DNA of 46,649 nucleotides from Ruminococcus sp. (GCA_022511005.1 JAFLSJ010000005.1:1-46649); one strand, 5' to 3'; shown: positions 8,181 through 17,335, counted from the first letter of the stretch. Program-made: numbers and translations. Notes: a model not told the origin generated them from the letters alone.

Positions 8181-8786
8181 ATGTCAGCATATAGTGTAGC
8201 TCCCCTTGAAAAATTAGTGGAGCAGTTTGAAAAAATGCCCGGAATAGGTGCAAAAACAGCCCAAAGACTTGCATATTATGTACTTAATCTGCCTGATTCA
8301 CAGGCAGAAGATTTTGCCAATGCAATTTTAGACGCTCATACAAAAATCAAATATTGTAAGGTGTGCTGTAATCTAACAGATAAAGAGTTGTGTCCTGTTT
8401 GCAGAAATGAGGCAAGAGATAAAACAACAATTTGCGTTGTAGAAACTCCCAGAGATGCCGCCGCTCTTGAAAATACTCACGAATATAAGGGCGTGTATCA
8501 TGTGCTTCACGGAGCAATTTCACCTTTAAATGATGTTGGTCCCGACCAGTTAAGTATTAAGGAACTGCTTGCAAGGATAGGTACAGACGATCCTGTTAAA
8601 GAGGTCATTATGGCAACCAATGCAACAGTTGAGGGTGATGCAACAGCAATGTATCTTTCAAGGCTTTTAAAGCCGATGGGTATAAAGGTTACCCGACTTG
8701 CATATGGTATTCCTGTAGGCGGTGACCTTGAATATGCAGACGAAAACACACTTGCAAGAGCTCTTGAAGGAAGAAATGAATTGTAA
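8181..8786 (+). CDS. recR: Recombination protein RecR
   Basis: RecR works with RecF and RecO to load RecA at DNA gaps. The 201-residue protein has the N-terminal helix-hairpin-helix [17 protein letters not shown], a four-cysteine zinc finger (CKVC ... CPVC, about residues 57-73), and a Toprim domain starting [27 protein letters not shown] near the end is conserved. Its stop and the smpB start overlap as TAATG, so translation is coupled. Confidence 0.97.
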   Translation: MSAYSVAPLEKLVEQFEKMPGIGAKTAQRLAYYVLNLPDSQAEDFANAILDAHTKIKYCKVCCNLTDKELCPVCRNEARDKTTICVVETPRDAAALENTHEYKGVYHVLHGAISPLNDVGPDQLSIKELLARIGTDDPVKEVIMATNATVEGDATAMYLSRLLKPMGIKVTRLAYGIPVGGDLEYADENTLARALEGRNEL

Positions 8787-9250
8787 TGAAAAGTTCACTT
8801 AAAACTATAGCTCAAAATAAAATAGTGCATAGAGAATATTTCGTTGAAGAAAGCTACGAAGCAGGTATTGAACTTTGCGGAACTGAGGTAAAGTCCATAA
8901 GAAACGGCAGAGTAAACCTGAAAGACAGTTGGTGCTCAGTAGTTGAAGGTGAGCTTTTTGTAAACGGAATGCATATTTCACCATATGAACAGGGAAATAT
9001 ATTTAATAAAGACCCAATGCGTGTAAGAAAGCTCTTAATGCATAAAAGAGAAATTATGAAGCTTTACGGAATGGTAAAGCAGACAGGTTACTCTTTAATT
9101 CCAATCAGCTTGTATTTTAAAGACAGTAAGGTAAAAATGCAGGTGGGACTTTGCAAAGGTAAAAAGCTTTATGATAAGCGTGCCGATATGGCAGAAAAAA
9201 GTGCAAAGCGAGATATGGAAAGAGCAATCAAAGAAAAACAACGCTTTTAA
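8786..9250 (+). CDS. smpB: tmRNA-binding protein SmpB
   Basis: SmpB brings tmRNA to stalled ribosomes. The 154-residue protein has the signature [19 protein letters not shown], the [11 protein letters not shown] motif, and a basic tail [19 protein letters not shown] that enters the mRNA channel. It is followed 85 bases later by its partner RNA. Between them lies a short perfect palindrome GAGTAATATTACTC (9254-9267) with GTTTTTT after it, perhaps a weak terminator. Confidence 0.97.
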   Translation: MKSSLKTIAQNKIVHREYFVEESYEAGIELCGTEVKSIRNGRVNLKDSWCSVVEGELFVNGMHISPYEQGNIFNKDPMRVRKLLMHKREIMKLYGMVKQTGYSLIPISLYFKDSKVKMQVGLCKGKKLYDKRADMAEKSAKRDMERAIKEKQRF

Positions 9251-9335
9251 AAGGAGTAATATTACTCGTTTTTTAGTCGGCGTAAAGAATTTTTTGGGAA
9301 TTAGACTGAGAAATATTCCTTACTCCTTTATATAT

Positions 9336-9685
9336 GGGGGTGTAAAGGTTTCGACGGGGATTGTAAACCTTGGTAAGCGAGTAGCGGTGCGGGACCGCTT
9401 ATAAAACCGCAACTTTAAAATAACTGACAAAAATACAGTTGAATTAGCAGCTGCCTAAGCAGCGGCTCGTCCTTTTTCTGAGTACCACGGCAGAAATACG
9501 GGCGTCGATTAGTGGTAAATGTGAACGAAAAACTGCCTCATTTTTCGTCACACATCAGAGGCTACCGAAATAACAAGCCTGTTATTGGGCGGGTTTTTGA
9601 GGGAAATCAAAAACAATAACTGCACTCGGAGAAAACCTTGGCAAACAATTTTCGGACAGGAGTTCGATTCTCCTCACCTCCACCA
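9336..9685 (+). ncRNA. ssrA: Transfer-messenger RNA
   Basis: tmRNA rescues stalled ribosomes and tags their products for degradation. The 5' end GGGGGTGTAAAGGTTTCGACGG and the 3' end GTTCGATTCTCCTCACCTCCACCA form the tRNA-like domain; GGGGGTG pairs with CACCTCC and CCA is encoded. The tag frame reads from GAC at 9426 to TAA at 9456-9458, giving DKNTVELAAA after the tRNA-borne alanine. The resume codon GAC, rather than an alanine codon, is less usual. The site just 3' of this gene is a common integration site for mobile DNA. Confidence 0.96.
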
Positions 9686-9760
9686 ATCCAATATTACACA
9701 AACCATTTTTACTTTGTAGGTAGTTTTAACGTTTCGGTTTGGTTGTAATACAATTATAAA

Positions 9761-9792
9761 AACCAGAGAGTTTATAGCTCTCTGGTTTTTTT
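9761..9792 (+). terminator. Terminator downstream of ssrA
   Basis: AACCAGAGAG and CTCTCTGGTT form a 10-bp stem with a seven-base loop, followed by a run of T. Upstream, at 9693-9750, ATTACA/AAACC and GGTTT/TGTAAT segments can also pair loosely. Confidence 0.9.
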
Positions 9793-9987
9793 ATATATTG
9801 GTGCTTTAAGGCGTGGAAAATAACCTCCGGTTCAACCGGGAAAGAATGTAATATGGATTAAAAAGCTTTTTTAAGTTAACATGTTAAAAGCTTTGGAATT
9901 ATCAGAGGAAAAACAATTCCATCCATGCTTTTCATATCGAAAAATATTTGAAATGATAGGCTTTTTATTATATACTCCATACTGATC

Positions 9988-10658
9988 ATGAAAAAATTAA
10001 AATTGTTGTAAGGGTATATGTTGCATTCAATTGGAGCAATTGCTTCGGTAATGGTGACCAACAAATCTAAGCTTTCGATGATTCATCTGTTTCCAAACTT
10101 GATATTGATCCCAATGCAAGCAGTTGGAAGGTCGAGCAACCGGAGGATAAAGGCGGTGAAGAAGGAGGTATTAAAATTCCCGGCTATCCGTCAATTACAA
10201 CACCCTTAACCGTATGTGCGGCTGATACTCAAATTAAACAGGATTTCGTCGATCAAACAGGTGCAATGAAGGTGACCTATGATGTTGCACCCGGTTATAC
10301 TGTGACTATTCCCGAAAGCGTTATACTCGGTGATACAGAGGTTAGTAAAACTGTTTCTGCAGAAGATGTCTGCGTAAAAAAAGGGCAGAAGGTTGTCATT
10401 AAGCTGACAGATGCAACTCCAACCGCAGAGGATGAGAAGTTTAAAGTAAAGACATCAGAGAATGCCGAAGTTGAGTATAACATCAGCAGGAACAGCGACA
10501 GCACAAAACTCAAAACAAATGATGTGGTATTAGAAGTAAACCCTGAGAACGGTGCAAGCGGAAGTGCAACACTCAAGTTTTCCGCACCTCAGAATGCTGG
10601 ATACGCAGGCGAGTACATAGGCAATATTGCATTCACAATTTCGGTTGAAGATGTTTAA
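9988..10658 (+). pseudogene. Decayed gene for a small secreted beta-rich protein (paralogue A)
   Basis: An ATG at 9988 starts the signal-peptide-like MKKLKLL but stops at once. A different frame is then open, hits an in-frame TAA at 10068-10070, and continues uninterrupted to 10658. The open part encodes PSITTPLTVCAADTQIKQDF followed by VTYDVAPGYTVTIPESV and ends YAGEYIGNIAFTISVEDV. The same V-x-PSYTVTIP and YAGEY landmarks occur in the next gene. The internal ATG at 10266 has no proper binding site. I read this as a disabled copy of a secreted surface-protein family. About 195 bp between the ssrA terminator and 9988 hold only a small CCGGTT/AACCGG hairpin. Confidence 0.7.
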
Positions 10659-10715
10659 TATTTCGCACAAGACCAATTTTTTAAGCCTATAATTATTTAA
10701 AGGATAGTTTTTATT

Positions 10716-11188
10716 ATGAAAAAAATCATTAAATTCGTAACAGTACTGACCCTTGCAGCTACAATGGTTGCTCCTATGACTGCATTTGCAGACACCACAC
10801 TCCAAGATGCAGATAATTCCTTTGCCAATACCACTGTTAAGTTTAATGTCAAACCCTCTTACACCGTAACAATTCCCCCTGATGTAAAAGTCCGTTCAAC
10901 TATGAAACAGTTAAATTCGGTACCGTAAAGCTTGATTCTGCACAGTTTGAGCCTAAAAAGTGCATTAAAGTCACTCTGCAAACGGACAATACCCTTGAAA
11001 ATAAAGCGGATTCGGCAAAGACTATCCCATACAGCATAAGTGAAAATAATAACGGTACTGTTTTTACTTCTGCGACTTATCAGTCCGCAGGCGAAAAATC
11101 AGAGCTGATAATCAACATCACAAAAGATAACTGGAATAAGGCTTATGCAGGTGAATATGAGGATACCGTTAAGAGTACTAATAAGTAA
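10716..11188 (+). pseudogene. Secreted beta-rich protein, frameshifted (paralogue B)
   Basis: The gene begins with a good signal peptide (MKKIIKFVTVLTLAATMVA ... AFA) and then FNVKPSYTVTIPPDVKV, like paralogue A. The frame ends at a stop at 10926. One frame over, coding continues as YETVKFGTVKLDSAQFEP and runs to TAA 11186-11188, ending NKAYAGEYEDTVKSTNK. One missing A in the run GTAAAAGT near 10883 would explain the break. The repaired protein would have about 157 residues. It may be a true mutation, a phase-variable tract or a sequencing error. The next gene starts 17 bases later. Confidence 0.75.
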
Positions 11189-11205
11189 AAGGAGAGGGTT
11201 ACAGT

Positions 11206-11895
11206 ATGAAAAAAATAGCAATAATAATGCTGTGCTTTTGTCTGCTCCCATTCTGTTCACTCACCGTATTTGCAGAGAACAGCACTGAAAGCGACTTCTC
11301 TAACAGTGCTGTCATTTCCGTGATTGTTCCTGAAAGTCACAATTTGGAAGTCAGTGCACCGGATGGTATAAGCGTTTACCTTGACGGAGAAGAGAATGAC
11401 AAATTTGATATACCCCGTCTGTCAGAACCGACGTTTGAAATCCGCAGTAAAAACGGTGAGATTATCTCAAAGGTCATACTGAACGGTGACGATATTACCG
11501 ATAAGCTTGTAAACGGACAGTACAAGCTGCCGCCTGTCTATGAAAATCTTTTTTTGACGGTGGAAACTAAGGCGGCTGATTCATCCGATAACAGGGATAA
11601 TAATGAGAACGGCAGTGTATGTTCAGACAAAATCACCACAGACAATACATCCTCTGATAACGAGGCAATCACAAGTGATAGCCCAAAAACAGGCGATAAC
11701 AGGTATATAAGTGTTTATGTTTTAATTATGTGTACCAGTCTGATTTTTATTTTAGGGTTTTACAGAAAGAATAAGCATAAAAGATTGATACTAATATCCG
11801 ATAGAAAAGGCGATTGGCATAAGAATATTATTCTTGCAAATCTTTATAAAACAGCGAAATCAAAAGCAAACGGTAAATTGCATAATAGCAGTTGA
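11206..11895 (+). CDS. Secreted protein with SPKTGD sortase-type anchor
   Basis: Function unknown. The 229-residue product has a signal peptide (residues 1-23, ending TVFA), a beta-rich region with SNSAVISVIVPESHNLEVSA and LDGEENDKFDIPRLSEP, and an Asp/Asn/Ser-rich spacer. A sortase-like signal follows: SPKTGD, a hydrophobic segment and the basic FYRKNKHKR. Unusually, about 35 more residues follow the basic tail. AAAGGAGAGGG precedes the ATG. It lies directly after the two broken paralogues and is probably co-transcribed, suggesting a small wall-associated surface-protein locus. Confidence 0.7.
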   Translation: MKKIAIIMLCFCLLPFCSLTVFAENSTESDFSNSAVISVIVPESHNLEVSAPDGISVYLDGEENDKFDIPRLSEPTFEIRSKNGEIISKVILNGDDITDKLVNGQYKLPPVYENLFLTVETKAADSSDNRDNNENGSVCSDKITTDNTSSDNEAITSDSPKTGDNRYISVYVLIMCTSLIFILGFYRKNKHKRLILISDRKGDWHKNIILANLYKTAKSKANGKLHNSS

Positions 11896-11969
11896 CCGTT
11901 TTATTATAAACAGAATTCAGTATAAAAATATAGTTTATTACAATTTTATACCTTAATTAACAATTTTAC

Positions 11970-12026
11970 TTGACATTATCTTGAAAAAAGTGTAAATTAT
12001 TTATAGTAGATTTGTACTTATACAAA
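11970..12026 (+). promoter_or_regulatory. Promoter and palindromic operator of the amino-acid transporter
   Basis: TTGACA (11970-11975) and TAAATT (11993-11998) are 17 bp apart. Just past the predicted start lies the palindrome TTTGTA-CTTA-TACAAA (12011-12026), well placed for a repressor. The regulator is not in the window. Confidence 0.6.
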
Positions 12027-12047
12027 AACTATAGGAGGAATTTTATA

Positions 12048-12836
12048 ATGAAAAAAGTTATATCTGTTTTATGTGCCGTTTTATTAATGGTTGGTTTAGC
12101 TTCCTGCGGAAACAACCCCGCTCCCAATACGGTCTTCACTATTGACGACCTTCCTGGAAAATCAATAGGTGTACAACTTGGTACCACCGGAGACACCTTT
12201 GCCAGCGATTATGAGAAAGAAGGTTCAACAATCGAGAGATATAATAAAGGTGCAGATGCTATTCTTGCTCTTAAGCAGGGTCAAATTGACTGTGTTATCA
12301 TTGATGAGGAACCGGCTAAGGTATTTGTTGCTGAAAATGATGATCTCAAAATCCTTGAGGAACCTTTTGCACTGGAGGATTACGCCATTGCCGTTGCAAA
12401 AGAAAATAAACAGCTTGTTAATGATATCAACGCTGCTCTCGCCGAAATTAAGGCTGATGGAACGCTCCAAAAAATTATTGACAACTACGTAGGCGATAAT
12501 GCCGGAAACTCTCCCTATGAATCACCCGCTGATGTTGACCGCTCAAAAGGAACTCTCACGATGGCTACCAACGCCGAATTTCCGCCATATGAATATTACA
12601 GTGAGCAGGAAATCGTAGGTTTTGATGTTGATATGGCTCAGGCTATATGTGACAGACTTGGCTACGAACTCAAAATAAACAATATGAATTTTGATTCCGT
12701 TGTTCTTTCCGTTCAGACAGGTCAATGTGATATCGGCGTTGCCGGACTTACGGTAACGGATGAGAGACTTGAAGAGGTAAGTTTTACAGATTCCTACACA
12801 ACCTCTACTCAGGTTATAATTGTTCGTGCTGAATAA
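12048..12836 (+). CDS. Amino-acid ABC transporter binding lipoprotein, circularly permuted
   Basis: This is the extracellular solute receptor of the transporter encoded next. It is a lipoprotein with lipobox LASC (Cys20) in 262 residues. The fold halves are in reversed order compared with the usual family-3 binding protein. Residues 31-148 (IDDLPGKSIGVQLGTTGD ... ADGTLQKIIDNYV) correspond to the normal second lobe and C-terminus. Residues 168-262 (GTLTMATNAEFPPYEYY ... SYTTSTQVIIVRAE) correspond to the normal start and first lobe. AGGAGG lies before ATG 12048. The residues point to a polar amino acid; the exact substrate is unclear. Confidence 0.9.
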   Translation: MKKVISVLCAVLLMVGLASCGNNPAPNTVFTIDDLPGKSIGVQLGTTGDTFASDYEKEGSTIERYNKGADAILALKQGQIDCVIIDEEPAKVFVAENDDLKILEEPFALEDYAIAVAKENKQLVNDINAALAEIKADGTLQKIIDNYVGDNAGNSPYESPADVDRSKGTLTMATNAEFPPYEYYSEQEIVGFDVDMAQAICDRLGYELKINNMNFDSVVLSVQTGQCDIGVAGLTVTDERLEEVSFTDSYTTSTQVIIVRAE

Positions 12837-12869
12837 TTTGCTATAGAGGAAACGAAAAATACATATTCT

Positions 12870-12903
12870 GGCGGAGATAAGCCATATTTGTGCTTTCTCC
12901 GCC
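12870..12903 (+). terminator. Intercistronic hairpin after the binding-protein gene
   Basis: GGCGGAGA pairs with TCTCCGCC, and inside it AAGC pairs with GCTT around a nine-base loop. The hairpin is followed by TTGATTTTATT, a poor T-tract. Such stems between binding-protein and permease genes usually stabilise the upstream message or partly stop transcription, so that the receptor is made in excess. Confidence 0.65.
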
Positions 12904-12934
12904 TTGATTTTATTCATTACCGGGGAGACATAAT

Positions 12935-13726
12935 ATGCTGAATTTACAAACCTTAAGCATACAAAGAGATATCTATTCTACTTTTATCAAGGAAAGTAGA
13001 TGGAAATATTTATTAGACGGATTGGGGAATACCCTTGTCATAACACTGTTTGCCGCTATTATAGGCATTATTCTGGGGTTTATTGTTGCTGTTATCCGCT
13101 CGTCAGCGGATAAGTTAAAGAAGCAGGATAATTATAAATCCTTTTTCGGTTACATAAAAGCAAGATGTTCAAAAACGGAGGGAGTAAAGCGAATTAGTAT
13201 AGGCAGATTAGTATTTTACCTTGCTGATGCTGTTTGCAAGCTCTACCTTATAATAATACGAGGAACTCCGGTGCTCGTACAACTTCTTATCCTTAATTTC
13301 TGGCTTCTCGTAGGTATTTCAGAGTATAAGCTCCTAATTGCCATTATAGCTTTCGGAGTAAATTCCGGAGCCTATGTGGCTGAAATCGTTCGTGCGGGAA
13401 TCATGTCTATAGATCATGGTCAGGAAGAAGCCGGAAGAAGTTTGGGTTTGAGTTTCATTCAGACTATGCGAAGTATTATTCTTCCTCAGGCGTTTAAAAA
13501 TGTCCTTCCTGCGCTTTGCAATGAAGCAATCGTTCTTCTTAAAGAGACATCTATTGCCGGCTATATTGCTGTGCTGGATTTAACAAAGGGCGGAGATATT
13601 ATCCGTTCCCTGACGTATAACCCATTTCCGCTGTTTGTTGTTGCGGCGATTTATCTTATTGTCGTTATAGTATTAACCAAGCTACTCGGTATTCTTGAAA
13701 GGAGGCTGCGTTCAAGTGAAAGATAA
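12935..13726 (+). CDS. Amino-acid ABC transporter permease
   Basis: This is a HisM/GlnP-type membrane subunit for uptake of a polar amino acid. The 263-residue protein has several membrane helices, beginning with [21 protein letters not shown]. It has the conserved [11 protein letters not shown] and the coupling EAA loop [20 protein letters not shown]. The first cytoplasmic loop, about residues 60-90, is longer than usual and basic. GGGGAG precedes the ATG. Its last 11 bases overlap the ATPase gene, and one permease gene suggests a homodimer in the complex. Confidence 0.93.
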   Translation: MLNLQTLSIQRDIYSTFIKESRWKYLLDGLGNTLVITLFAAIIGIILGFIVAVIRSSADKLKKQDNYKSFFGYIKARCSKTEGVKRISIGRLVFYLADAVCKLYLIIIRGTPVLVQLLILNFWLLVGISEYKLLIAIIAFGVNSGAYVAEIVRAGIMSIDHGQEEAGRSLGLSFIQTMRSIILPQAFKNVLPALCNEAIVLLKETSIAGYIAVLDLTKGGDIIRSLTYNPFPLFVVAAIYLIVVIVLTKLLGILERRLRSSER

Positions 13727-14498
13727 AAAGAAGAATATAAAGCCCCCATTTGACTCTGCTAAAGAGCCGTTGCTTCGTGTTGAGGGTCTTATTAAAACCT
13801 ACGGAACAGATATTCACGCACTTGACGGGGTTTCCGTTAATATAAACAAGGGCGAGGTCGTTGTCATTCTCGGTCCGTCAGGTTCCGGAAAATCGACTTT
13901 TCTACGTTCACTGAATCTTCTGGAATCTCCAACCGACGGTCATATTTATTTTGAAGGTATAGATATCACAGCTCCTCACGTTAACATAAATACTCACCGA
14001 AAAAAGATGGGAATGGTGTTTCAGCATTTTAATCTTTTTCCTCATATGACGGTGCTTAAAAATATGACCTTAGCACCAATGAAACTGCTTAAGATTTCCA
14101 AAGCGGAAGCTGAAAAAACCGCTATTGAACTGCTGGAGCGAGTAGGTCTTGCAGACAGAGCAAACGCCTATCCATCCCAGCTCTCCGGCGGACAGAAGCA
14201 AAGAATAGCCATTGTGCGTGCTCTATGTATGCATCCTGATGTTATGCTGTTTGATGAACCCACCTCAGCTCTCGACCCTGAAATGATAAACGAGGTATTA
14301 AACGTAATGAGCGATTTGGCGAAATCCGGAATGACAATGGTAGTTGTAACTCACGAAATGGGCTTTGCAAAAGAGGCTGCCACCCGTGTTATTTTTATGG
14401 ATCACGGCAAAATGATAGAAGAAAACACGCCAGACGCATTTTTCTCCAATCCCAAAACCGAACGTTGCCGCGAATTTTTGAACAGCATAATTCTTTAA
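13716..14498 (+). CDS. Amino-acid ABC transporter ATP-binding protein
   Basis: This is the GlnQ/HisP-type ATPase of the preceding transporter. In 260 residues it has Walker [10 protein letters not shown] (53-61), the Q-loop [16 protein letters not shown], the signature LSGGQKQR, Walker [14 protein letters not shown] and the switch histidine in [10 protein letters not shown] chose GTG 13716 because AAAGGAGG lies a few bases before it; the in-frame TTG at 13695 would lie upstream of that site. It overlaps the permease gene. A terminator follows at 14526. Confidence 0.95.
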   Translation: MKDKKKNIKPPFDSAKEPLLRVEGLIKTYGTDIHALDGVSVNINKGEVVVILGPSGSGKSTFLRSLNLLESPTDGHIYFEGIDITAPHVNINTHRKKMGMVFQHFNLFPHMTVLKNMTLAPMKLLKISKAEAEKTAIELLERVGLADRANAYPSQLSGGQKQRIAIVRALCMHPDVMLFDEPTSALDPEMINEVLNVMSDLAKSGMTMVVVTHEMGFAKEAATRVIFMDHGKMIEENTPDAFFSNPKTERCREFLNSIIL

Positions 14499-14525
14499 TA
14501 CTAATATACTACAGAATATATTATC

Positions 14526-14563
14526 AAAAGCCAGCGCCTAAAAGACGCCGGCTTTTATTTTTC
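14526..14563 (+). terminator. Terminator of the amino-acid transporter operon
   Basis: AAAGCCAGCG and CGCCGGCTTT form an imperfect stem around CCTAAAAGA, followed by TTATTTTT. Confidence 0.85.
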
Positions 14564-14596
14564 TTAATATACGATATTATAATGATAAACAGAATT

Positions 14597-15034
14597 TTAT
14601 AACGTAAGTCTCATATGGATATGAGGTATTCCATCCTCCAAATATTCATCAGAAATCTGTACAAAACCCGCTTTTTCATAAAGACCTCTTGCATATACCT
14701 GTGCTCCGATAGTAATTACATTAGCATTAAACTGTTCCTTTGCAATACGAATTCCTTCTGATAATATCCTGCTGCCTAAACCGCAGCGGCGTTTTATCGA
14801 AATAACTCTGCCCACAGAAACTTCATCAAAGGTTATACCCTTTGGCAGAACCCGTATGTATGCTTGTATACCGTTTTCGTCTTTAAAATAAGCGTGATAT
14901 GCGGATTTGTCCGCATCATCAATCTCCTGATAAGGACAGTTTTGCTCTACTACGAATACTGCCACTCTCAGCTTGTATATTTCAAGCAATTCTTCATTAG
15001 TTAGTTCATTAAAATGTTTTACCAACAGTTCCAT
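14597..15034 (-). CDS. GNAT family N-acetyltransferase, ElaA-like
   Basis: This acetyl-CoA-dependent acyltransferase has an unknown acceptor. The 145-residue protein has the ElaA-type N-terminus (LYKLRVAVFVVEQNCPYQEID-like) and the acetyl-CoA loop RRCGLGSRILSEGI, followed by GAQVYARGLYEKAGFV. The start overlaps the stop of the upstream PNPOx-fold gene as TAATG on the minus strand, so the two are translationally coupled. Such pairs are common small stress or detoxification units; the role here is not evident. Confidence 0.88.
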   Translation of the reverse strand: MELLVKHFNELTNEELLEIYKLRVAVFVVEQNCPYQEIDDADKSAYHAYFKDENGIQAYIRVLPKGITFDEVSVGRVISIKRRCGLGSRILSEGIRIAKEQFNANVITIGAQVYARGLYEKAGFVQISDEYLEDGIPHIHMRLTL

Positions 15035-15585
15035 TAAATTTCTGACCTTTCTGATTCTTGTTTGTTACTTTCTTTATCCAACCACCCTTTTTGGGTGTGT
15101 GCTTTTACAAGTTCAATCGCTTTTTTACCGGTCATATGCTCAATCTGAATTTTTACCATGCACATAGCTTTATATTCTCTTTCGATAGCAAAATCACGAT
15201 TTGCTTTGCTGTCATTCAGATAATACTTCATTGCTAACTTTTCGATTGCGTTGCGGATCTCACCATCGTGTTCCAAGATACTTGCTCTACCAAAAATAAT
15301 TACACTCCGAAAATATGTAGTATATTCCTGCGGAACAACAAAGTCTTGATCCACTACGCAAAATGAAACTTTATCACTACTTTTAATAGCGTCGAGCTTA
15401 TGACCGCTTTTTGCACAGTGGAAATACAGTGCATTTCCATCATAGACATAGCTAAGCGGTACGGCATAGGGATAGCCTCCGTCGCCGGAAACGGCAAGAA
15501 CACCGGAAGTATTCTTTCTTAAAATTTCAATGCAGTCCGCTTCCGTAAGTAACTGCCTTTTTCTTCTCATTTCTCGAAACGTCAT
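15034..15585 (-). CDS. Pyridoxamine 5'-phosphate oxidase-fold (NimA-like) flavoprotein
   Basis: This is a split-barrel FMN-binding protein of the pyridoxamine-phosphate-oxidase-related group that includes the nitroimidazole reductase NimA. Key segments are MRRKRQLLTEADCIEILR, GVLAVSGDGGYPYAVPLSYV and LYFHCAKSGHKLDAI, followed by VSFCVV. The C-terminal helix holds MTGKKAIELVK. Two adjacent ATGs lie behind GTTAGGAGGATA; I take the second, giving 183 residues. The longer frame to 15642 has no binding site. Resistance to nitroimidazoles is not implied by sequence alone. Confidence 0.85.
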   Translation of the reverse strand: MTFREMRRKRQLLTEADCIEILRKNTSGVLAVSGDGGYPYAVPLSYVYDGNALYFHCAKSGHKLDAIKSSDKVSFCVVDQDFVVPQEYTTYFRSVIIFGRASILEHDGEIRNAIEKLAMKYYLNDSKANRDFAIEREYKAMCMVKIQIEHMTGKKAIELVKAHTQKGWLDKESNKQESERSEI

Positions 15586-15762
15586 CATTATCCTCCTAAC
15601 GGATACGCCGTATTTTTGTTGAATCTCTATGTCATTGCCCACCTAAAAAATGTATAGTAATAGTTTACAATATTTCTCCCGTGAAAGCAAGAATGTTTTT
15701 GAGGTGTTTCGCTTTCGCATTTATTTATGATAAATCTTCATTTTAATTTGCTTTTATCCCTA

Positions 15763-15810
15763 TAAAAAAAGGTGCAGTAATGAGTCAAACGGCTCAAAAC
15801 TACACCTTTT
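15763..15810 (-). terminator. Terminator of the purine permease gene
   Basis: On the minus strand AAAAGGTGTAGTTTTGAG pairs with CTCATTACTGCACCTTTT, ending in a run of T. The stem has a few internal mismatches. Confidence 0.85.
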
Positions 15811-15839
15811 AATTATGATTTAAAATCGTAAAATACTGA

Positions 15840-17273
15840 TTACATAGTCACCGTAACAAACTTCAGAATAAACAAAGCAGCGATGACTGTAACAGGGATA
15901 TCTCTTTTCTGATATTTTCCTGTGCACAGTGTGATGATGACATAAGCTATAGCGCCTATACCGATACCGTTAGAGATAGAATATGTCATAGGCATCATTA
16001 TAAGTGCCAGGAACGCCGGAACGGCACTGCGCATATCATTCATATCAACCTTAGCAAAGCCCTTAAGCATTAAAACACCTACGTAAATAAGTGCCGGAGC
16101 TGTTGCACAGGATGGTACAAGAGAAGCCAGAGGACTGAGGAAAAGACATACGGCAAAGCAAATTGAAACAACGAGAGATGTGAGACCCGTACGACCGCCG
16201 GCTGCAACGCCGGAAGCAGACTCAACGAAAGTTGTACAAGTAGAAGTACCGCAAACAGCACCTGCAACGGTAGCGACAGAGTCGCTGGTCATACATTTAT
16301 TAACGTTAATCGGGTCGCCGTTTTCGTCGAGCATATTTGCCTGAGAAGCCGCACCGTAGAGTGTGCCGATGGTGTCAAACATATCAACAAGGCAGAATGT
16401 AATAATAAGCATAATTGCGGAGAAGATGCCGCCGATAGCCTCACCTGTAAATGCATCTGCCCAAGAGGTGCCTTGGAATACACCGGTGATGCCGATGGAA
16501 CCGAAGTCCTGGAAGGTCTGACCGATTTGACCAATATCGAACACCGGTGTAGTTCCTGTAGTTATGTAGTAAGCCACCGTGATAACGGCAATACTGATGA
16601 GAACGGAACCTTTAACTCGATATTTTTCAAGCACGGCAATAAGTAAAAAGCCTAAGATTGCCAAAAGAGCCGGAACGACAGTGATAAATTCGCCGTTGGC
16701 AATTGCACCGTGAATGTCCACAAACTGGAGGAGCGTATACTGGTTGTCCTGCAGAATTCCAGCGTTCTGGAAACCAAGGAATGCAATGAATAGTCCGATA
16801 CCGGCAGGAATTGCTTTTTTCAGACATTCCGGAAGCGCTTTTGCGATCTTCGAACGCAGACCGGAGATAGAGAGAATCATAAAGATGAGACCTGAGACGA
16901 GGATAATTACAAGGCCTGAATGATATCCGCGAATCAAGCCGTCACTGCCGTCACCTGCGATAATGTGGGGCAGGATAAAAGAAACGAAAAAGAAGGAATT
17001 AAGTCCCATACCGCATGCTTGTGCAAACGGCATCTTAGCGTAGAACGCCATGAGCAATGTACCAATGACTGCTGCCAGTATGGAGGCAACGTATACAGCG
17101 TTCCAGATTTGCTGGAATGCCGGATCAGCGCCCTCAGCCAAGTGGCTGAAGCTAACGATTTGGTTCGGATTCGTAACCACAATGTACGCCATTGCAAAGA
17201 AGGTGGTTAAACCTGCGATGATTTCCGTACGCACATTGGATCCGCGTTCCGAGATTTTGAAGAACTTGTTCAA
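15840..17273 (-). CDS. NCS2-family purine permease (AzgA/PbuG-like)
   Basis: This is a membrane uptake protein for adenine, guanine or hypoxanthine, as judged by close resemblance to AzgA/PbuG. The 477-residue protein opens with the family hallmark RTEIIAGLTTFFAMAYIV and has MPFAQACGMGLNSFF and CLVDMFDTIGTLYGAA. The later GTSTCTTFVESASGVAAGG carries the substrate motif. More than ten hydrophobic segments are visible. Translation uses a TTG start with TAGGAG ten bases before it. Codon use is richer in G and C than in most neighbours. A promoter is visible at 17336-17364. Confidence 0.93.
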   Translation of the reverse strand: MNKFFKISERGSNVRTEIIAGLTTFFAMAYIVVTNPNQIVSFSHLAEGADPAFQQIWNAVYVASILAAVIGTLLMAFYAKMPFAQACGMGLNSFFFVSFILPHIIAGDGSDGLIRGYHSGLVIILVSGLIFMILSISGLRSKIAKALPECLKKAIPAGIGLFIAFLGFQNAGILQDNQYTLLQFVDIHGAIANGEFITVVPALLAILGFLLIAVLEKYRVKGSVLISIAVITVAYYITTGTTPVFDIGQIGQTFQDFGSIGITGVFQGTSWADAFTGEAIGGIFSAIMLIITFCLVDMFDTIGTLYGAASQANMLDENGDPINVNKCMTSDSVATVAGAVCGTSTCTTFVESASGVAAGGRTGLTSLVVSICFAVCLFLSPLASLVPSCATAPALIYVGVLMLKGFAKVDMNDMRSAVPAFLALIMMPMTYSISNGIGIGAIAYVIITLCTGKYQKRDIPVTVIAALFILKFVTVTM

Positions 17274-17335
17274 ATTAATCTCACTCCTAAAAAATAAATT
17301 TTGATAGACCCGTAAATTACTTGGGTTTCATTTAC

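Noticed and set aside
10266-10658. A complete 130-residue protein starting at ATG 10266
   Set aside because: There is no binding site, and the same frame is protein-like for about 195 bases upstream without a start, so it is a remnant.
10716-10928. A complete 70-residue secreted protein
   Set aside because: Coding clearly continues in another frame to 11188, so the short frame is the front of a frameshifted gene.
17300-17335. Pseudoknot-like GTAAAT/ATTTAC and ACCC/GGGT pairs before the purine permease gene
   Set aside because: The first arm falls between the -10 box and the predicted transcription start, so it would not be in the RNA. No purine riboswitch core is present.
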